A DNA stretch of 64,000 nt from Sphingobacterium arenae (GCF_014692505.1 NZ_JACNYK010000006.1:224418-288417), one strand, 5' to 3'. Positions 28,377 to 39,369 are shown, counted from the stretch's first letter. Notes: generated from the letters alone by a model not told the origin. Made by a program: numbers and translations.

Positions 28377-28509
28377 CAAAAATAATGATGGAGAGCGATT
28401 TATCCTCTTAAATAAACAATTTCTCTCCCCCAAAACAAATAGAAAAGTGGAATTTTGGGTGAAGATGCCTCAAATTATGGGCTAGAAGTCCAAGTTAAAC
28501 CAACATGTT

Positions 28510-31500
28510 ATGATGAAAATTTTAAATCGAATGAGCAGACATTTGCTAATAATAGGCTATCTGCTTTTAACATTAAATCTTGTTTTCGCGCAATCTGCTC
28601 GAACCATACGGGGAGAAGTCCGTTTTGAGAATGGAACACCAGCCACCAACGTCACGGTTAAAGTCAAAGATGGTACGCAGACAGTAGTCACGGATGAGCG
28701 TGGTGTTTACGAAATTCAAGCGGGGGAATCAGCAATATTATTATTCAGTTTGGTAGGATTCCAAACACAGGAGGTGTCGGTGGGCGCACGAACCACGGTC
28801 AATGTGGCAATGCAGGATCAAGACGCTCTGCAAGAAGTTGTGGTCGTTGGATATGGTACCCAAAAGAAGGTAAACCTCAGTGGAGCCGTCTCACAAATTG
28901 GTGGTGATGAGCTTGTTGACAGGCCGGTGGCCAACTTGACAGGTGCCTTACAAGGCACATTGCCGGGGGTCGCCGTCACGCGTGGGAGTGGTAAACCGGG
29001 GAGCGAAGGTTATGGCATTCGTATTCGGGGGTTCAGTTCTGCGAATGCCATGTCGGCATTGGTACTTGTGGATGGTATACAAATGGATCTGAACCTGATT
29101 AATCCGGAAGATGTCGAATCTATATCTGTATTGAAAGATGCATCAGCATCGGCTATATATGGTGCGAGAGCAGCTGGGGGTGTTATTCTGGTGACGACAA
29201 AAAAAGGAAAACAAGGCAAGCCCGTTATCAATTACAATAACTATTATGGTGTAAACGTGGCCGCTCGCAGACCAGAACGTTTAAACTCTTGGGATGAACA
29301 GATTCTAATTAATGAGTCTCGGCTAAATGCGACTGGAAATCCGGAATTTACCGAAGAGCAAATAGAATGGTTGAAAAATCCAAATTTCTCCGTCCGTCCA
29401 AATCCAACGCAGGATAGGTGGGAATACTTCGGAAATAATAATTGGGTAACCGAAGGGATGAATAAATATAGTGGGATGCATAATCATAATGTATCTGTCA
29501 GCGGTGGAGGAGAAAAAACTGTTTATAATATCTCAACCGGTTATTATCATCGTGACGGCGTATTACGATACGGGCCGGATGATAATTCCCGTTATACACT
29601 ACGTACCAACCTCAGCACCGAAGTTAACAAATACATCAACTTGGATATTTCCGCTAATTACGTAGGATCTGAGGTGAATGAAAATGCATACGGTACGGAT
29701 CAGATTATCAATCGTTTGTATCGAAGCCGTACGCGCCAAAGTTTATATGTCCCGGAGGAAGATGTGACAGGGCAACCCTATAACGGAGATTTGCAGATAA
29801 ATGCCGTGGATATTCAAAAAAACGGCGGCGAGTGGAGACGTTTATACGAGTCTTTTACGGGTCGGGCTAATTTGAAAATTAAGGACCTGTTGAAGGGTTT
29901 AACGGTAGATTTGAGTGGATCGCGTAATCAGGATTATTTTTCGTCTGTTCGTAACCGGCGTACCTTGATGTGGTACGGACGTTCTACAAATACCACACGC
30001 TTCTCTATCCATAATCCAAACAGTACGGAAAATACAAAAAATAGGGGCTATCTCAATAACCTCCAAGCGGTAGCTACCTATAATTTCGATGTGTTAGACG
30101 ACCACCATTTTACGCTCTTGGGGGGAACTTCTTATGAGGAATACCGTAAGGACGAACTTACGGCCGGAGCGCAGTCTATGATCACCAACGACTTTTTTAG
30201 CTTGAACTACGGTGATCCGTTAACCAAGACCAATGGTGATTTGGTCGAGACATGGGCAATTGCGTCTTATTTCGGTCGTTTGAATTATAATTTTCAAGAG
30301 AAATACTTGTTTGAAGCTTCCGTCCGCTATGACGGTAGTTCGCGTCTGGCTCCCGAAAATAGATGGAAGTTATTTCCGTCTTTTTCAGCCGCATGGCGTT
30401 TGGATCAGGAAGATTTTTTGCGTGATAATGGTATTTTTGATCAGCTGAAATTGCGGGGTTCCTGGGGTCAATTGGGAAATGGTTCCTCTTTAGGGTTTTA
30501 CGACTATATTCCGCTATTAACGAGTGGGTTGAATGTGCCGACAAGCGAAGAAGATCGATTGGTGTTTAACAACTTACGGACACAGTTTTTGTACCAAAGA
30601 GAGTTAGCTTCCGCACAGAAAACATGGGAAGTTGTCGAGCAAAGTAACGTTGGTTTGGACATGACATTCCTAGAGAACCGATTGTCATTTACTGGAGATT
30701 ACTACGTCAAGCGTAATAAAAATATGCTAGCAACATTAAATTTACCTTCTATTATCGGGATTAATGTGCCCCGTTTTAATGTTGGGGAGCTGAAAAGTTG
30801 GGGCTGGGAGTTTGACCTGAAATGGCGTGATAAAGTAAACGACTTCAGCTATTCTATCGGACTCAACCTATCGGATAATCAAAATGAACTGGTGAAGTTT
30901 GATGGTCGAAATATCATCAACGAAGGACATGTGGAGCTACTGGAAGGGTATCCGATGAATACCGTGTGGGGGTATAGAACAGACGGTTACTTCCAGACCC
31001 AGGAGGAATACGATCAATATAAGCAAACAGTCTCCACACCGTTTTTTCCGAACAATGCGGGGGCAGGAGATGTCAAATACCTGGATTTAAATGGCGATGG
31101 GGTAATCACCGCTGGTGGAGGTACACCAGAGGAGCCTGGCGATTTAATAAACTACGGAACGACGAACGGGCGTTATTTTTATGGGCTCAATCTAGACTTT
31201 CAATGGAAAGGCTTCGACGCCAGTATCTTTTTTCAAGGGGTGGCCAAACGTGTATTTTTGATCAATGAAGGTACACTGTCACCTATGCTGGGTACGGCAG
31301 ATTTACCGTGGACCATCCATATAGATCGCTGGACACCAGATAATCCAGACGCTTTTTTTCCGCGAATGTACCAGACGAGTGCGCATAATTATCGACCATC
31401 GGACAGGTATATTCAGAATGGAGCCTATGTCCGCCTTAAAAATCTGCAGCTGGGTTATACGGTTCCTCTTCGTACACCTGCGATCCAAAAGCTTCGGGTA

Positions 31501-31635
31501 TTTTTCTCTGGACAAGATTTGTGGGAATACACGGATGTGTTGAATGTATTCGACCCTGAAGTTCCGAACAATGTGTCGGCGACGACCTATCCGTTCTTCC
31601 GCTCTATTTCTTTTGGTCTAAACGTAACCTTTTAA
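28510..31635 (+). CDS. SusC/RagA-family TonB-dependent receptor
   Basis: A complete 1041-residue SusC protein. Signal peptide to about residue 27 (VFAQ), carboxypeptidase-regulatory-like domain at about 32-105, TonB-plug with the linker EVVVVGYGTQKK, the SusC signature VLKDASASAIYGARAAGG, then the barrel ending in SISFGLNVTF. It would import oligosaccharides released from the uronan-type polysaccharide attacked by the neighbouring lyase fusion. The SusD partner follows after 11 bases. ATG 28513 is an equally possible start. Confidence 0.96.
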   Translation: MMKILNRMSRHLLIIGYLLLTLNLVFAQSARTIRGEVRFENGTPATNVTVKVKDGTQTVVTDERGVYEIQAGESAILLFSLVGFQTQEVSVGARTTVNVAMQDQDALQEVVVVGYGTQKKVNLSGAVSQIGGDELVDRPVANLTGALQGTLPGVAVTRGSGKPGSEGYGIRIRGFSSANAMSALVLVDGIQMDLNLINPEDVESISVLKDASASAIYGARAAGGVILVTTKKGKQGKPVINYNNYYGVNVAARRPERLNSWDEQILINESRLNATGNPEFTEEQIEWLKNPNFSVRPNPTQDRWEYFGNNNWVTEGMNKYSGMHNHNVSVSGGGEKTVYNISTGYYHRDGVLRYGPDDNSRYTLRTNLSTEVNKYINLDISANYVGSEVNENAYGTDQIINRLYRSRTRQSLYVPEEDVTGQPYNGDLQINAVDIQKNGGEWRRLYESFTGRANLKIKDLLKGLTVDLSGSRNQDYFSSVRNRRTLMWYGRSTNTTRFSIHNPNSTENTKNRGYLNNLQAVATYNFDVLDDHHFTLLGGTSYEEYRKDELTAGAQSMITNDFFSLNYGDPLTKTNGDLVETWAIASYFGRLNYNFQEKYLFEASVRYDGSSRLAPENRWKLFPSFSAAWRLDQEDFLRDNGIFDQLKLRGSWGQLGNGSSLGFYDYIPLLTSGLNVPTSEEDRLVFNNLRTQFLYQRELASAQKTWEVVEQSNVGLDMTFLENRLSFTGDYYVKRNKNMLATLNLPSIIGINVPRFNVGELKSWGWEFDLKWRDKVNDFSYSIGLNLSDNQNELVKFDGRNIINEGHVELLEGYPMNTVWGYRTDGYFQTQEEYDQYKQTVSTPFFPNNAGAGDVKYLDLNGDGVITAGGGTPEEPGDLINYGTTNGRYFYGLNLDFQWKGFDASIFFQGVAKRVFLINEGTLSPMLGTADLPWTIHIDRWTPDNPDAFFPRMYQTSAHNYRPSDRYIQNGAYVRLKNLQLGYTVPLRTPAIQKLRVFFSGQDLWEYTDVLNVFDPEVPNNVSATTYPFFRSISFGLNVTF

Positions 31636-31646
31636 AAGACAAAACT

Positions 31647-33305
31647 ATGAAAGTAATAAACAGCTTTATAAAAGCAGTGATGCTAGCTACGTTAATTACC
31701 TTTTCGGGTAGTTGTAGCTTAGATCGTTTCCCAGAAACGGAATTTTCCGATCAGGATTTTTGGAACACCGAGAACGATCTTAAATTTGCAGCCAACCGTT
31801 TGTATCAGCAGCTGGATGGGGTACAGTTGGATTCCCGCGCAGAAGACAATGTGAATCAAACGGTAAACCTGACGAGTAATGGCGCTTGGAATATTCCAAG
31901 TACGAGTGGTGATTGGTCCGGTCCGTACGATATGATTTTTACGGCAAACAATATACTGGAGAAAGGGGTGCGCGCGTCGGTTGCGGATGAAGTAAGAAAC
32001 CGATATTTGGGTGAGGCACGTTTTTTCCGGGCTTATGCTTATCTCCAATTAGTACAACGATATGGTGATGTACCGCTTCTGACAACGACATTGGATATAG
32101 ATTCGGAAGAGTTGGAGATGCCGCGTACATCCAAAGCCGAGGTGGCCGCACAAATTTATGAAGACCTGGATTTCGCAGCAGCTTGGCTGCCTGATTTTGG
32201 AGCGTTGCCAGCTACTGATTACGGTCGCGTCACGAAGAGTACGGCACAGGCACTGAAAGCAAGGGCGGGATTATTTCTCGGCACGTTTGGCAAATATCAT
32301 GGCGAAAGCGGTTATGAAGAACACCTGCAGGAGGCGGTAGAAGCGGCTTTATTCGTGATGAATCAGGGTCATGTGCTGTTTGCAGATTATGGGAAGTTAT
32401 TTGTAAATGAGGGAGATGGACCCGCAAACAAAGAGAATATTTTTGTTAAAATTTATGGCGAGAGCGTTTCAAATCTGATCCTTGGACATAATTACTCGCG
32501 CGATTTGGAAAACGGCCGTGTGGCCGTCACGCGCAACTTGATTCGTCAGTACTTGTATGAAGACGGACTTCCCGCGTATAATGAACGTAACGAGCTGAAA
32601 GCGAATAGGTCATCGTTCTATATTCAGGAAGGAGAGGAGGAAACTTATAATAGCATATTCGATCGCCGTGACCCGCGGTTAAGTTATACACTTTTTCGTG
32701 CGGGTGAACAGGCATACAAAGGGCCATGGATACCGACGACTACGTTAGGTTCTCGAACGGGATATGCCACCAAAAAAGGATTTAGTGCAGAAGATTGGCA
32801 AATCAATAATGCCGGAACGACGGATAAAATTCTGATTCGGTATGGGGAAGTTTTATTAATCTACGCGGAGGCAAAATATGAGTTGGACGGTGCGATATCC
32901 GATAGTGATCTTAACCGTACCATCAATGCATTGCGTCGTCGTGTGGGGATGGACGTAGTATTGACAAATGGGTTTGTGGCCACCCACCAGCTGGATATAC
33001 TGGAGGAGATACGTCGCGAGCGCACCGTAGAACTTGCCTTAGAGGGTTTGCGGTATACGGATATTATACGGTGGAAGTTAGCCGAGATTCTTTTGACCCA
33101 AGATATACTAGGTGCCAAGTACAATGAAATAGATTGGGAAGGTGCGGACGTTTCCAATTTAAATTTGAATGCCGATGAGGTTGTTATAGTCGAAGCAGCT
33201 TCTACACGGCGATTTGATGCCGCAAAAGATTATCTTTATCCTGTACCGCTGAACGAAATTTCGCTGAGTGGCGGAAATGTGGTACAAAACCCTAATTGGA
33301 AATAA
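31647..33305 (+). CDS. SusD/RagB-family outer membrane lipoprotein
   Basis: A 552-residue lipoprotein (Cys near residue 25 in SGSCSLDRFP). The SusD helical pattern is present (RFFRAYAYLQLVQRYGDVPL) as is the C-terminal segment IRRERTVELALEGLRYTDII. It pairs with the SusC directly upstream to bind and import glycan. It stops one base before the start of the next lipoprotein gene, consistent with a tight operon. Confidence 0.95.
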   Translation: MKVINSFIKAVMLATLITFSGSCSLDRFPETEFSDQDFWNTENDLKFAANRLYQQLDGVQLDSRAEDNVNQTVNLTSNGAWNIPSTSGDWSGPYDMIFTANNILEKGVRASVADEVRNRYLGEARFFRAYAYLQLVQRYGDVPLLTTTLDIDSEELEMPRTSKAEVAAQIYEDLDFAAAWLPDFGALPATDYGRVTKSTAQALKARAGLFLGTFGKYHGESGYEEHLQEAVEAALFVMNQGHVLFADYGKLFVNEGDGPANKENIFVKIYGESVSNLILGHNYSRDLENGRVAVTRNLIRQYLYEDGLPAYNERNELKANRSSFYIQEGEEETYNSIFDRRDPRLSYTLFRAGEQAYKGPWIPTTTLGSRTGYATKKGFSAEDWQINNAGTTDKILIRYGEVLLIYAEAKYELDGAISDSDLNRTINALRRRVGMDVVLTNGFVATHQLDILEEIRRERTVELALEGLRYTDIIRWKLAEILLTQDILGAKYNEIDWEGADVSNLNLNADEVVIVEAASTRRFDAAKDYLYPVPLNEISLSGGNVVQNPNWK

Positions 33306-33306
33306 T

Positions 33307-33849
33307 ATGAAAACGATACTAAATAAGAAAAGAATTGGCCTTTTTGGTTTCATGGCATTGGTGTTGATGGTGCTTTTTGTTGGCTGCGAGAGTCGGGACT
33401 ATCCCGCAGGCTTACCGGAATATGAACACCACTATTATATTGTTTACGTACCTAACAACAACAGTGCGGTGACGGTGAGTAGAACGCGTACCACGTTATT
33501 GGAGCTGCCGGTACAATTCTATTCCGAATTTGAGCGTAATTATAATGCGGTCGCGATGTATGAAGTCAGCACGGGAGATTTAGCAGAAACTACAGTTCCT
33601 GCAGTCCGAGGAGAAGACTTTGAAATCGTTGACGAAACCGGGCAAGTGCTTGAGCCTGTGGATGGCAAATATCAATTGATCTTTCCGAGCGCGAAGAAGG
33701 CACAAGCGACAATTTATATCAAGCTTTTAAACAATGCCGCCGCTACCGGAAGGCGCTTGATTAATATTAATTTGGTGGATAATATCCAGGAGCAGTTCCG
33801 TGTCGATATATTCTCTACTGCATTTAGACGTACTATTCAAATCGATTAA
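33307..33849 (+). CDS. small PUL lipoprotein, Ig-like, function unknown
   Basis: A 180-residue lipoprotein (Cys27, FVGC). The start at ATG 33307 directly follows the SusD stop; a longer frame from 33268 would overlap SusD and lacks a signal. After the anchor comes a beta-rich domain (TLLELPVQFYSEF, RGEDFEIVDETGQVL, KAQATIYIKLLNN) resembling the DUF1735/DUF4843 type of lipoprotein that often follows SusD. It may be an auxiliary surface glycan-binding protein; this is inference from position. Confidence 0.75.
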   Translation: MKTILNKKRIGLFGFMALVLMVLFVGCESRDYPAGLPEYEHHYYIVYVPNNNSAVTVSRTRTTLLELPVQFYSEFERNYNAVAMYEVSTGDLAETTVPAVRGEDFEIVDETGQVLEPVDGKYQLIFPSAKKAQATIYIKLLNNAAATGRRLININLVDNIQEQFRVDIFSTAFRRTIQID

Positions 33850-33850
33850 T

Positions 33851-35017
33851 ATGAACAGGTATCTATGGTGTCTTGCATTTGTCTGCCATGCTGCAACGGG
33901 ATGGGGGCAATCGCTGCCGGATGAGAAGATCGTAGCAGACGCGGCGGAACAGCTCCGCTATTTGGTAAAATATACGGAACAATCGGTACAAGATTCTACC
34001 CGGGTCTCACCACGCACGTTGGAAAGCGGTGAACTGGTATTGGTGCGCAGGAGCGACTGGACAAGTGGTTTCTACCCCGGCATCTTATGGGAGATGTTTG
34101 AGCTAACGAAGGATGAACAGTGGAAAGACTGGGCACAGGTAGCTACGGCGAGAATCGCTGGAGAAAAGAGCAACGGACGAACACATGATATGGGCTTTAA
34201 GGTGTACAATAGCTTTGGTAAAGGGTATCAGTTGACAAATGATGCTCATTATCGAGATGTCATTGTGCATGCGGCGAAAACACTCTCTTCGCGATTCAAT
34301 CCCGCTGTAGGCTGTCTCCGTTCATGGGATCACAATACGGATAAATGGCAATTTCCGGTGATCATTGATAACATGTTGAACTTAGAACTGTTGTTTGCAG
34401 CGACGAAGCTAACAGGGGATTCGACCTATTATCGGATGGCTGTATCACATGCCGACAAAACCCTTGAAAATCATTTTCGAGAGGATGGCGGCAGTTATCA
34501 TGTTATTAATTACGATCCTCAAACGGGTGAGGTAAAGCACCGACATACCCATCAGGGCCATGCACATGAGTCGACCTGGGCTCGTGGGCAAGCTTGGGCA
34601 ATATATGGGTTTACTATGTGTTATCGTGAAACTGGAGAAGAACGCTTTTTGAAGAAAGCGTTGGCTCTTTTTTCTTGGCTGTCAGAAAGACTACCCGAAG
34701 ATGGTGTCGCCTATTGGGATTTTGATGCGCCTACTATTCCTAATGAGCCGCGGGATGCGTCTGCAGCCGCTGTTATGACATCCGCATTATACGAACTGGA
34801 CGATCTGGTTCCCCATAAACCTGCATTGCGGGAATTAGCTGATCGTATCATGACTTCTTTAACGGAGGACTACCGAAACAAAAAGGGAACCAATCGCGGG
34901 TTTCTTCTAGCGCATAGCACAGGATCCAAGCCCCATGATTCCGAGGTGGATGTACCATTGATCTATGCAGACTATTATTATTTAGAAGCCCTGTTGCGTA
35001 AAAATGGAAAACTTTGA
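33851..35017 (+). CDS. GH88 unsaturated glucuronyl hydrolase
   Basis: A 388-residue enzyme of family GH88, which hydrates the 4,5-unsaturated uronic acid that polysaccharide lyases leave at the non-reducing end and so releases it. Catalytic Asp113 is in RTHDMGF and Asp173 in VIIDNMLN, 60 residues apart, as in the Bacillus enzyme (D88, D149). DWTSGFYPG at 69-77 is also typical. Signal peptide ends near GWGQ, giving a periplasmic enzyme. The start at ATG 33851 follows the preceding stop by one base. Its presence shows that the upstream lyase domain and this enzyme act in sequence. Confidence 0.93.
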   Translation: MNRYLWCLAFVCHAATGWGQSLPDEKIVADAAEQLRYLVKYTEQSVQDSTRVSPRTLESGELVLVRRSDWTSGFYPGILWEMFELTKDEQWKDWAQVATARIAGEKSNGRTHDMGFKVYNSFGKGYQLTNDAHYRDVIVHAAKTLSSRFNPAVGCLRSWDHNTDKWQFPVIIDNMLNLELLFAATKLTGDSTYYRMAVSHADKTLENHFREDGGSYHVINYDPQTGEVKHRHTHQGHAHESTWARGQAWAIYGFTMCYRETGEERFLKKALALFSWLSERLPEDGVAYWDFDAPTIPNEPRDASAAAVMTSALYELDDLVPHKPALRELADRIMTSLTEDYRNKKGTNRGFLLAHSTGSKPHDSEVDVPLIYADYYYLEALLRKNGKL

Positions 35018-35057
35018 GTAATTTAACACCTTGGCGTTATCCCGCCATTTGCTAACG

Positions 35058-38000
35058 ATGAAGATAAGCCTGAAAATACCGTTGTTATGCCTCTGTCTGA
35101 TCAGTAAGTTTTTGCATGCGCAACCTTTTGCTGATCAGGTAAAGTTTGTGCATATATCCACCAAAGATGGTTTGTCGCAAAGTAGCATCTTTGCAATAGC
35201 ACAGGATCATCTAGATCTCATGTGGGTCGGAACGCGGGACGGGTTGAATAAATACGATGCGCATCGATTTGTCACCTATAGAAATGTGCTTTCTGATAGC
35301 ACATCGCTGTCCGATAATTATGTAACAGCTGTTTATGAGGACAGTGATAACAGGCTTTGGATAGGTACAGGACAAGGTATTAATTTATATGATCGGAAAT
35401 CTGATCGATTTGTGCGCGTGCCGCTGGTCGGGGGAGGGGCGCACCAACCCTTTGTCTACGCTATCGACCAGGATCGTAACGGTAATATCTGGTTTTGTTC
35501 CAGTGCAGGATTATTTCTGCTAAAATCCAATCCGGAAAATCAACTACAATGTTTCTTGATCTTTAATGGTAGAAACATTGCTGGGCACACTTTCCCTCCG
35601 GGATCGGGCAATGTCCAACAGATTTATCAGGATAGTCGAGGTAGACACTGGCTCAGTACGACAAATGGCGTATATGTATTCGAAGGACTTTCTAGACAGT
35701 CAAATCCCAAGCTTGTGTACGATATCCAGCAGCGGAGAGGAGCACTGAACAGTGCTGATGTTCGTTTTGTCTACGAAATGAAACCGGGCGTATTTTGGAT
35801 GGGCACAAAAGAAGGAGGAATTAATGTGTATGCGGAAGACAAGGGTACGTTTCGTTATATCATACATGAAGGGTCTCAAGAAAACAAGCAATCGACATTG
35901 AGTAGCAACGACGTGCGGAGCTTAGTTCGCGATCGGCAAGGTGGGTACTGGATCGGCACGATCAATGGCTTAAACTATTATGATGAAGAGCTCGGTTTTA
36001 TTTCCTTCCTTAAAGATCAGTATGATACCTATTCATTAGCCGATAATTCCATCCGTCCTATCTTTCAGGATCGACGAGGGTCGATCTGGGTGGGAACATA
36101 TTACGGCGGAATTAGCATTTTCGATCGGGATTTGGCAAAATTCCGACATTATGGGAAAAACGGACAAGATGACCACTTGTCTTACAGTGTGGTGAGTGGT
36201 ATTGTACAGGATCGTCAAGGTGGATTTTGGATTGGCTACGAGGGCGGGGGATTGGATTACATGACGACTGACAGGCGGGTGAAACGACATTATAAACATA
36301 AACGGGAAGACCCGCGTTCCTTGACGAACAACCATGTTAAACATATTTATCTGGATAGCGATGACAATCTATGGGTGGGAACGTACACTGGTGGTTTGAA
36401 TTTGCTTAAGAAAGGGACGCAGGGCTTTGTGCATTATAAACATGATCCAGACGATATATCCTCCTTATCTAATAATAACGTTTATTCCATGACGGAGGAT
36501 AAAGCAGGGAACCTCTGGATAGGAACTTATGGTGGCGGACTGAACGTAAAGAAAGCGGGAACGGAAGGATATTTCGAAACTTACCGATCGACTAATAAAG
36601 AGCAATATCGCTTAAGTTCGGACCTAATTCGAATCGTTTATCTAGACAGTCGCGAAAACTTATGGGTAGGAACGGAAGATGGACTGCATGTCAAATGGGC
36701 AGGAACAGATCGTTTTGACGTTTTTCACCCCCAAGTGGATAATCCCTATAGCATCAGCGGAAATGTTATATTGAGTGTCTATGAGGATGAAAAAGGGAGG
36801 TTGTGGATAGGGACATCTATGAACGGTTTAAATGAATTTCGATATGCCACGAAAGATTTCAGAAGAATAGGGACCTCGAAAGGGCTTCCGGGTAATAATG
36901 TCGTCGGAATAGCGGAAGAAGAGGGTATATTATGGTTGAGCACGAACAACGGTATTTGTGCTTTCGATCCGTCGACAGACGAGATTGTATCGTATAATTT
37001 AAAGGATGGACTGCACGGAAATGAATTCTCCGTTGGAGCAGTATGCCACAGCCGGGAAGGCGAGCTTTTGTTGGGCGGGACACATGGGATTACGGCTTTT
37101 TACCCCGGTAAAATCTCCCGTAGTCGTTTTCGTCCCAAAATGATTTTTTCTGAAGTTCGGGTACACAATAAAGTACTGCTCCCAGAAAGTAGTCAGTTAG
37201 CGAATCAGCATGTTTCGATGGCAAAAGAAGTTCTATTATCACATCGGGATAATAATGTGAGTATAGACTTTGCCACACTCAATTATATTACACCAGAGAA
37301 GAACAAATATGCCTATCGGTTGGAAGGGCTGGAAGAGGAGTGGAATTATGTGCATGTGCCAACAGCTACGTATACAAACTTACATCCGGGAACATACGTT
37401 TTAGAGGTGAAGGGAACGACAAATGACGGTGTATGGTCCGAAGAGGTCGGAAAACTCCGGCTCGTTGTGTTGCCGCCTTGGTGGGCTACGTGGTGGGCAT
37501 ATACAATCTATATTGGAACCTTTTTAGTACTGCTGCTTATTGTTTGGCGGTTTTTCCATGCCCGGAGAGAACTGAAGTATCAGTTACGTTTAAAACAACT
37601 AGAGGCGGCCAACGAGAAAAAGATGGCGGATATAAAAGCAAATTTTTATACCCATATATCCCACGAATTGCGGACGCCCTTAACATTGATTCTAGGACCG
37701 GTGCATCAAATGCTTTCAGAAACGGCGGAAAATGATCCCCGTCGATCGACGCTACAAGTGGTACGGCAAAATACACAGCGGCTCTTGCGTTTGGTTAACG
37801 AGCTGTTAGACAGCCGTAAAAATGAATTGAATCTGGTACGACTAAATGTTAGTGAATATCCGTTACTTGATCTTGTTCAAGAGGTGTTAGCTTCTTTTCA
37901 AGAGGAAATTCGAACAAAGAGTGTCACTATTGAGTTGAAGTATAAAGAGCCCGTTCCAGTTGTTTGGTTGGACTATAGGCAAATGGAAAAAGTCTTCTTT

Positions 38001-39296
38001 AATCTTTTGGGTAATGCATTGCGCTACGTGCCGCAAGGAGGCCGGATTTGGATCCATCTGTCGGCGGCAGCCGAAATAGCAGGAAAAGGAATTGTACGCG
38101 TGGAGATTGGCGATAATGGTCCAGGCATTATGGAAGAAGACTTGCCTTTTATTTTTGAGCTCTTTTACCAAAGTAAAAGCCCAATGGCTGCTAAGAATAG
38201 GTATGGTAGCGGCTTGGGCTTGGCACTCACACGAGATATCATCCACCTACACGGTGGAAAAATTAACGCGAGCAGTCAGCAGAAGGCATCATCAACGGAA
38301 TCATTTACGGCATTTACAGTAGAGATACCCGTTGGAAAGATACATTTCGATAGCGATAAAGTTGATTTTATCGATACGGTAAAGAAGGAAGCCAATACGG
38401 TGCTACCGGAGAAAGCTCCTATGGATTTCCTGAGCAATGGAATAGTAACTGACGAGCCGAGTGTTGAAAAAGAAACAGCCCCCGCATTGGTACTTGTGGC
38501 AGACGATAACGAAGATATTCTGCAATTCTTGCAACAGGAGCTGGCCAAGGAATACAAGGTCGTTACCGCGCGCGACGGTGAAGAGGCGTGGGATATTGTA
38601 CGTGATAGACTACCTGATGTGGTGATCTCCGACGTCATGATGCCTAATATGGATGGCGCTTGTCTGACGAATTTGATAAAGAGCAACGAAATGACCGCTC
38701 ACATTCCAGTCATACTACTCACGGCATTGAGCTCGGAGGAGGATATGCTCGTAGGACTGGGCGCTGGATCGGATGATTACCTAACCAAACCGGTTCACAT
38801 GGGCTTGCTGATGATCAAAATCCAGAATATTCTCTACACCAAGAAGAGTGCTAGGCGTTGGTTTATCCGCAAATACATGCTCGTTAAGGAGGACAAGGAG
38901 GCACCTGATGAAGATCAGTTGTTCTTAAATCGTATTGTCAACGTTATTGAAAGTCGGCTGTGCAGTGAAGAGCTCAATGTAATGCAGTTGTCGTCAGAGT
39001 TGGGTATGAGTAGACCCGTACTGTATAAAAAGATTAAACAACTTACAGGGATGAGTATCATAGAGCTGATCAATATGCTACGTTTGAGACGGGCGACGGA
39101 GCTTTTCGATTGCGAATCGTTAGGAATAAGTGACATTGCCTACCAAGTAGGCTATTCGGATCCGAAATGGTTTAGTAAAACCTTTAAATCATATTATGGT
39201 ATTACGCCGAAGAGATTTGCGGAGATGGCGCCGGCGGAAAAAGCGCGGATTATCGACGAGCACAACCTATTTCATATTTTTCAGAAACTTAACTAG
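35058..39296 (+). CDS. hybrid two-component system sensor/regulator (HTCS)
   Basis: A 1412-residue one-protein signalling system. Order: signal peptide (about 1-22, FLHAQ), periplasmic two-component propeller of about 14 Reg_prop blades with LWIGT/GLN motifs (about 28-740), Y_Y_Y domain (about 745-805), transmembrane helix (about 812-835), HisKA with His869 in HISHELRTP, HATPase, receiver domain with phospho-acceptor Asp1192 in VISDVMMPNMDG and TKP Lys, and a C-terminal AraC helix-turn-helix (about 1305-1405). The propeller should bind an oligosaccharide made from the target polysaccharide and switch on this locus. The ATG at 35058 is preferred over TTG 35031 because it opens the signal peptide. 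Confidence 0.96.
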   Translation: MKISLKIPLLCLCLISKFLHAQPFADQVKFVHISTKDGLSQSSIFAIAQDHLDLMWVGTRDGLNKYDAHRFVTYRNVLSDSTSLSDNYVTAVYEDSDNRLWIGTGQGINLYDRKSDRFVRVPLVGGGAHQPFVYAIDQDRNGNIWFCSSAGLFLLKSNPENQLQCFLIFNGRNIAGHTFPPGSGNVQQIYQDSRGRHWLSTTNGVYVFEGLSRQSNPKLVYDIQQRRGALNSADVRFVYEMKPGVFWMGTKEGGINVYAEDKGTFRYIIHEGSQENKQSTLSSNDVRSLVRDRQGGYWIGTINGLNYYDEELGFISFLKDQYDTYSLADNSIRPIFQDRRGSIWVGTYYGGISIFDRDLAKFRHYGKNGQDDHLSYSVVSGIVQDRQGGFWIGYEGGGLDYMTTDRRVKRHYKHKREDPRSLTNNHVKHIYLDSDDNLWVGTYTGGLNLLKKGTQGFVHYKHDPDDISSLSNNNVYSMTEDKAGNLWIGTYGGGLNVKKAGTEGYFETYRSTNKEQYRLSSDLIRIVYLDSRENLWVGTEDGLHVKWAGTDRFDVFHPQVDNPYSISGNVILSVYEDEKGRLWIGTSMNGLNEFRYATKDFRRIGTSKGLPGNNVVGIAEEEGILWLSTNNGICAFDPSTDEIVSYNLKDGLHGNEFSVGAVCHSREGELLLGGTHGITAFYPGKISRSRFRPKMIFSEVRVHNKVLLPESSQLANQHVSMAKEVLLSHRDNNVSIDFATLNYITPEKNKYAYRLEGLEEEWNYVHVPTATYTNLHPGTYVLEVKGTTNDGVWSEEVGKLRLVVLPPWWATWWAYTIYIGTFLVLLLIVWRFFHARRELKYQLRLKQLEAANEKKMADIKANFYTHISHELRTPLTLILGPVHQMLSETAENDPRRSTLQVVRQNTQRLLRLVNELLDSRKNELNLVRLNVSEYPLLDLVQEVLASFQEEIRTKSVTIELKYKEPVPVVWLDYRQMEKVFFNLLGNALRYVPQGGRIWIHLSAAAEIAGKGIVRVEIGDNGPGIMEEDLPFIFELFYQSKSPMAAKNRYGSGLGLALTRDIIHLHGGKINASSQQKASSTESFTAFTVEIPVGKIHFDSDKVDFIDTVKKEANTVLPEKAPMDFLSNGIVTDEPSVEKETAPALVLVADDNEDILQFLQQELAKEYKVVTARDGEEAWDIVRDRLPDVVISDVMMPNMDGACLTNLIKSNEMTAHIPVILLTALSSEEDMLVGLGAGSDDYLTKPVHMGLLMIKIQNILYTKKSARRWFIRKYMLVKEDKEAPDEDQLFLNRIVNVIESRLCSEELNVMQLSSELGMSRPVLYKKIKQLTGMSIIELINMLRLRRATELFDCESLGISDIAYQVGYSDPKWFSKTFKSYYGITPKRFAEMAPAEKARIIDEHNLFHIFQKLN

Positions 39297-39369
39297 AGGC
39301 GATTATCTAAACATAGTCTACAAAAATTATAAAAAAATTGGGGAACAGTATAGCAGTAATACCACTTAA

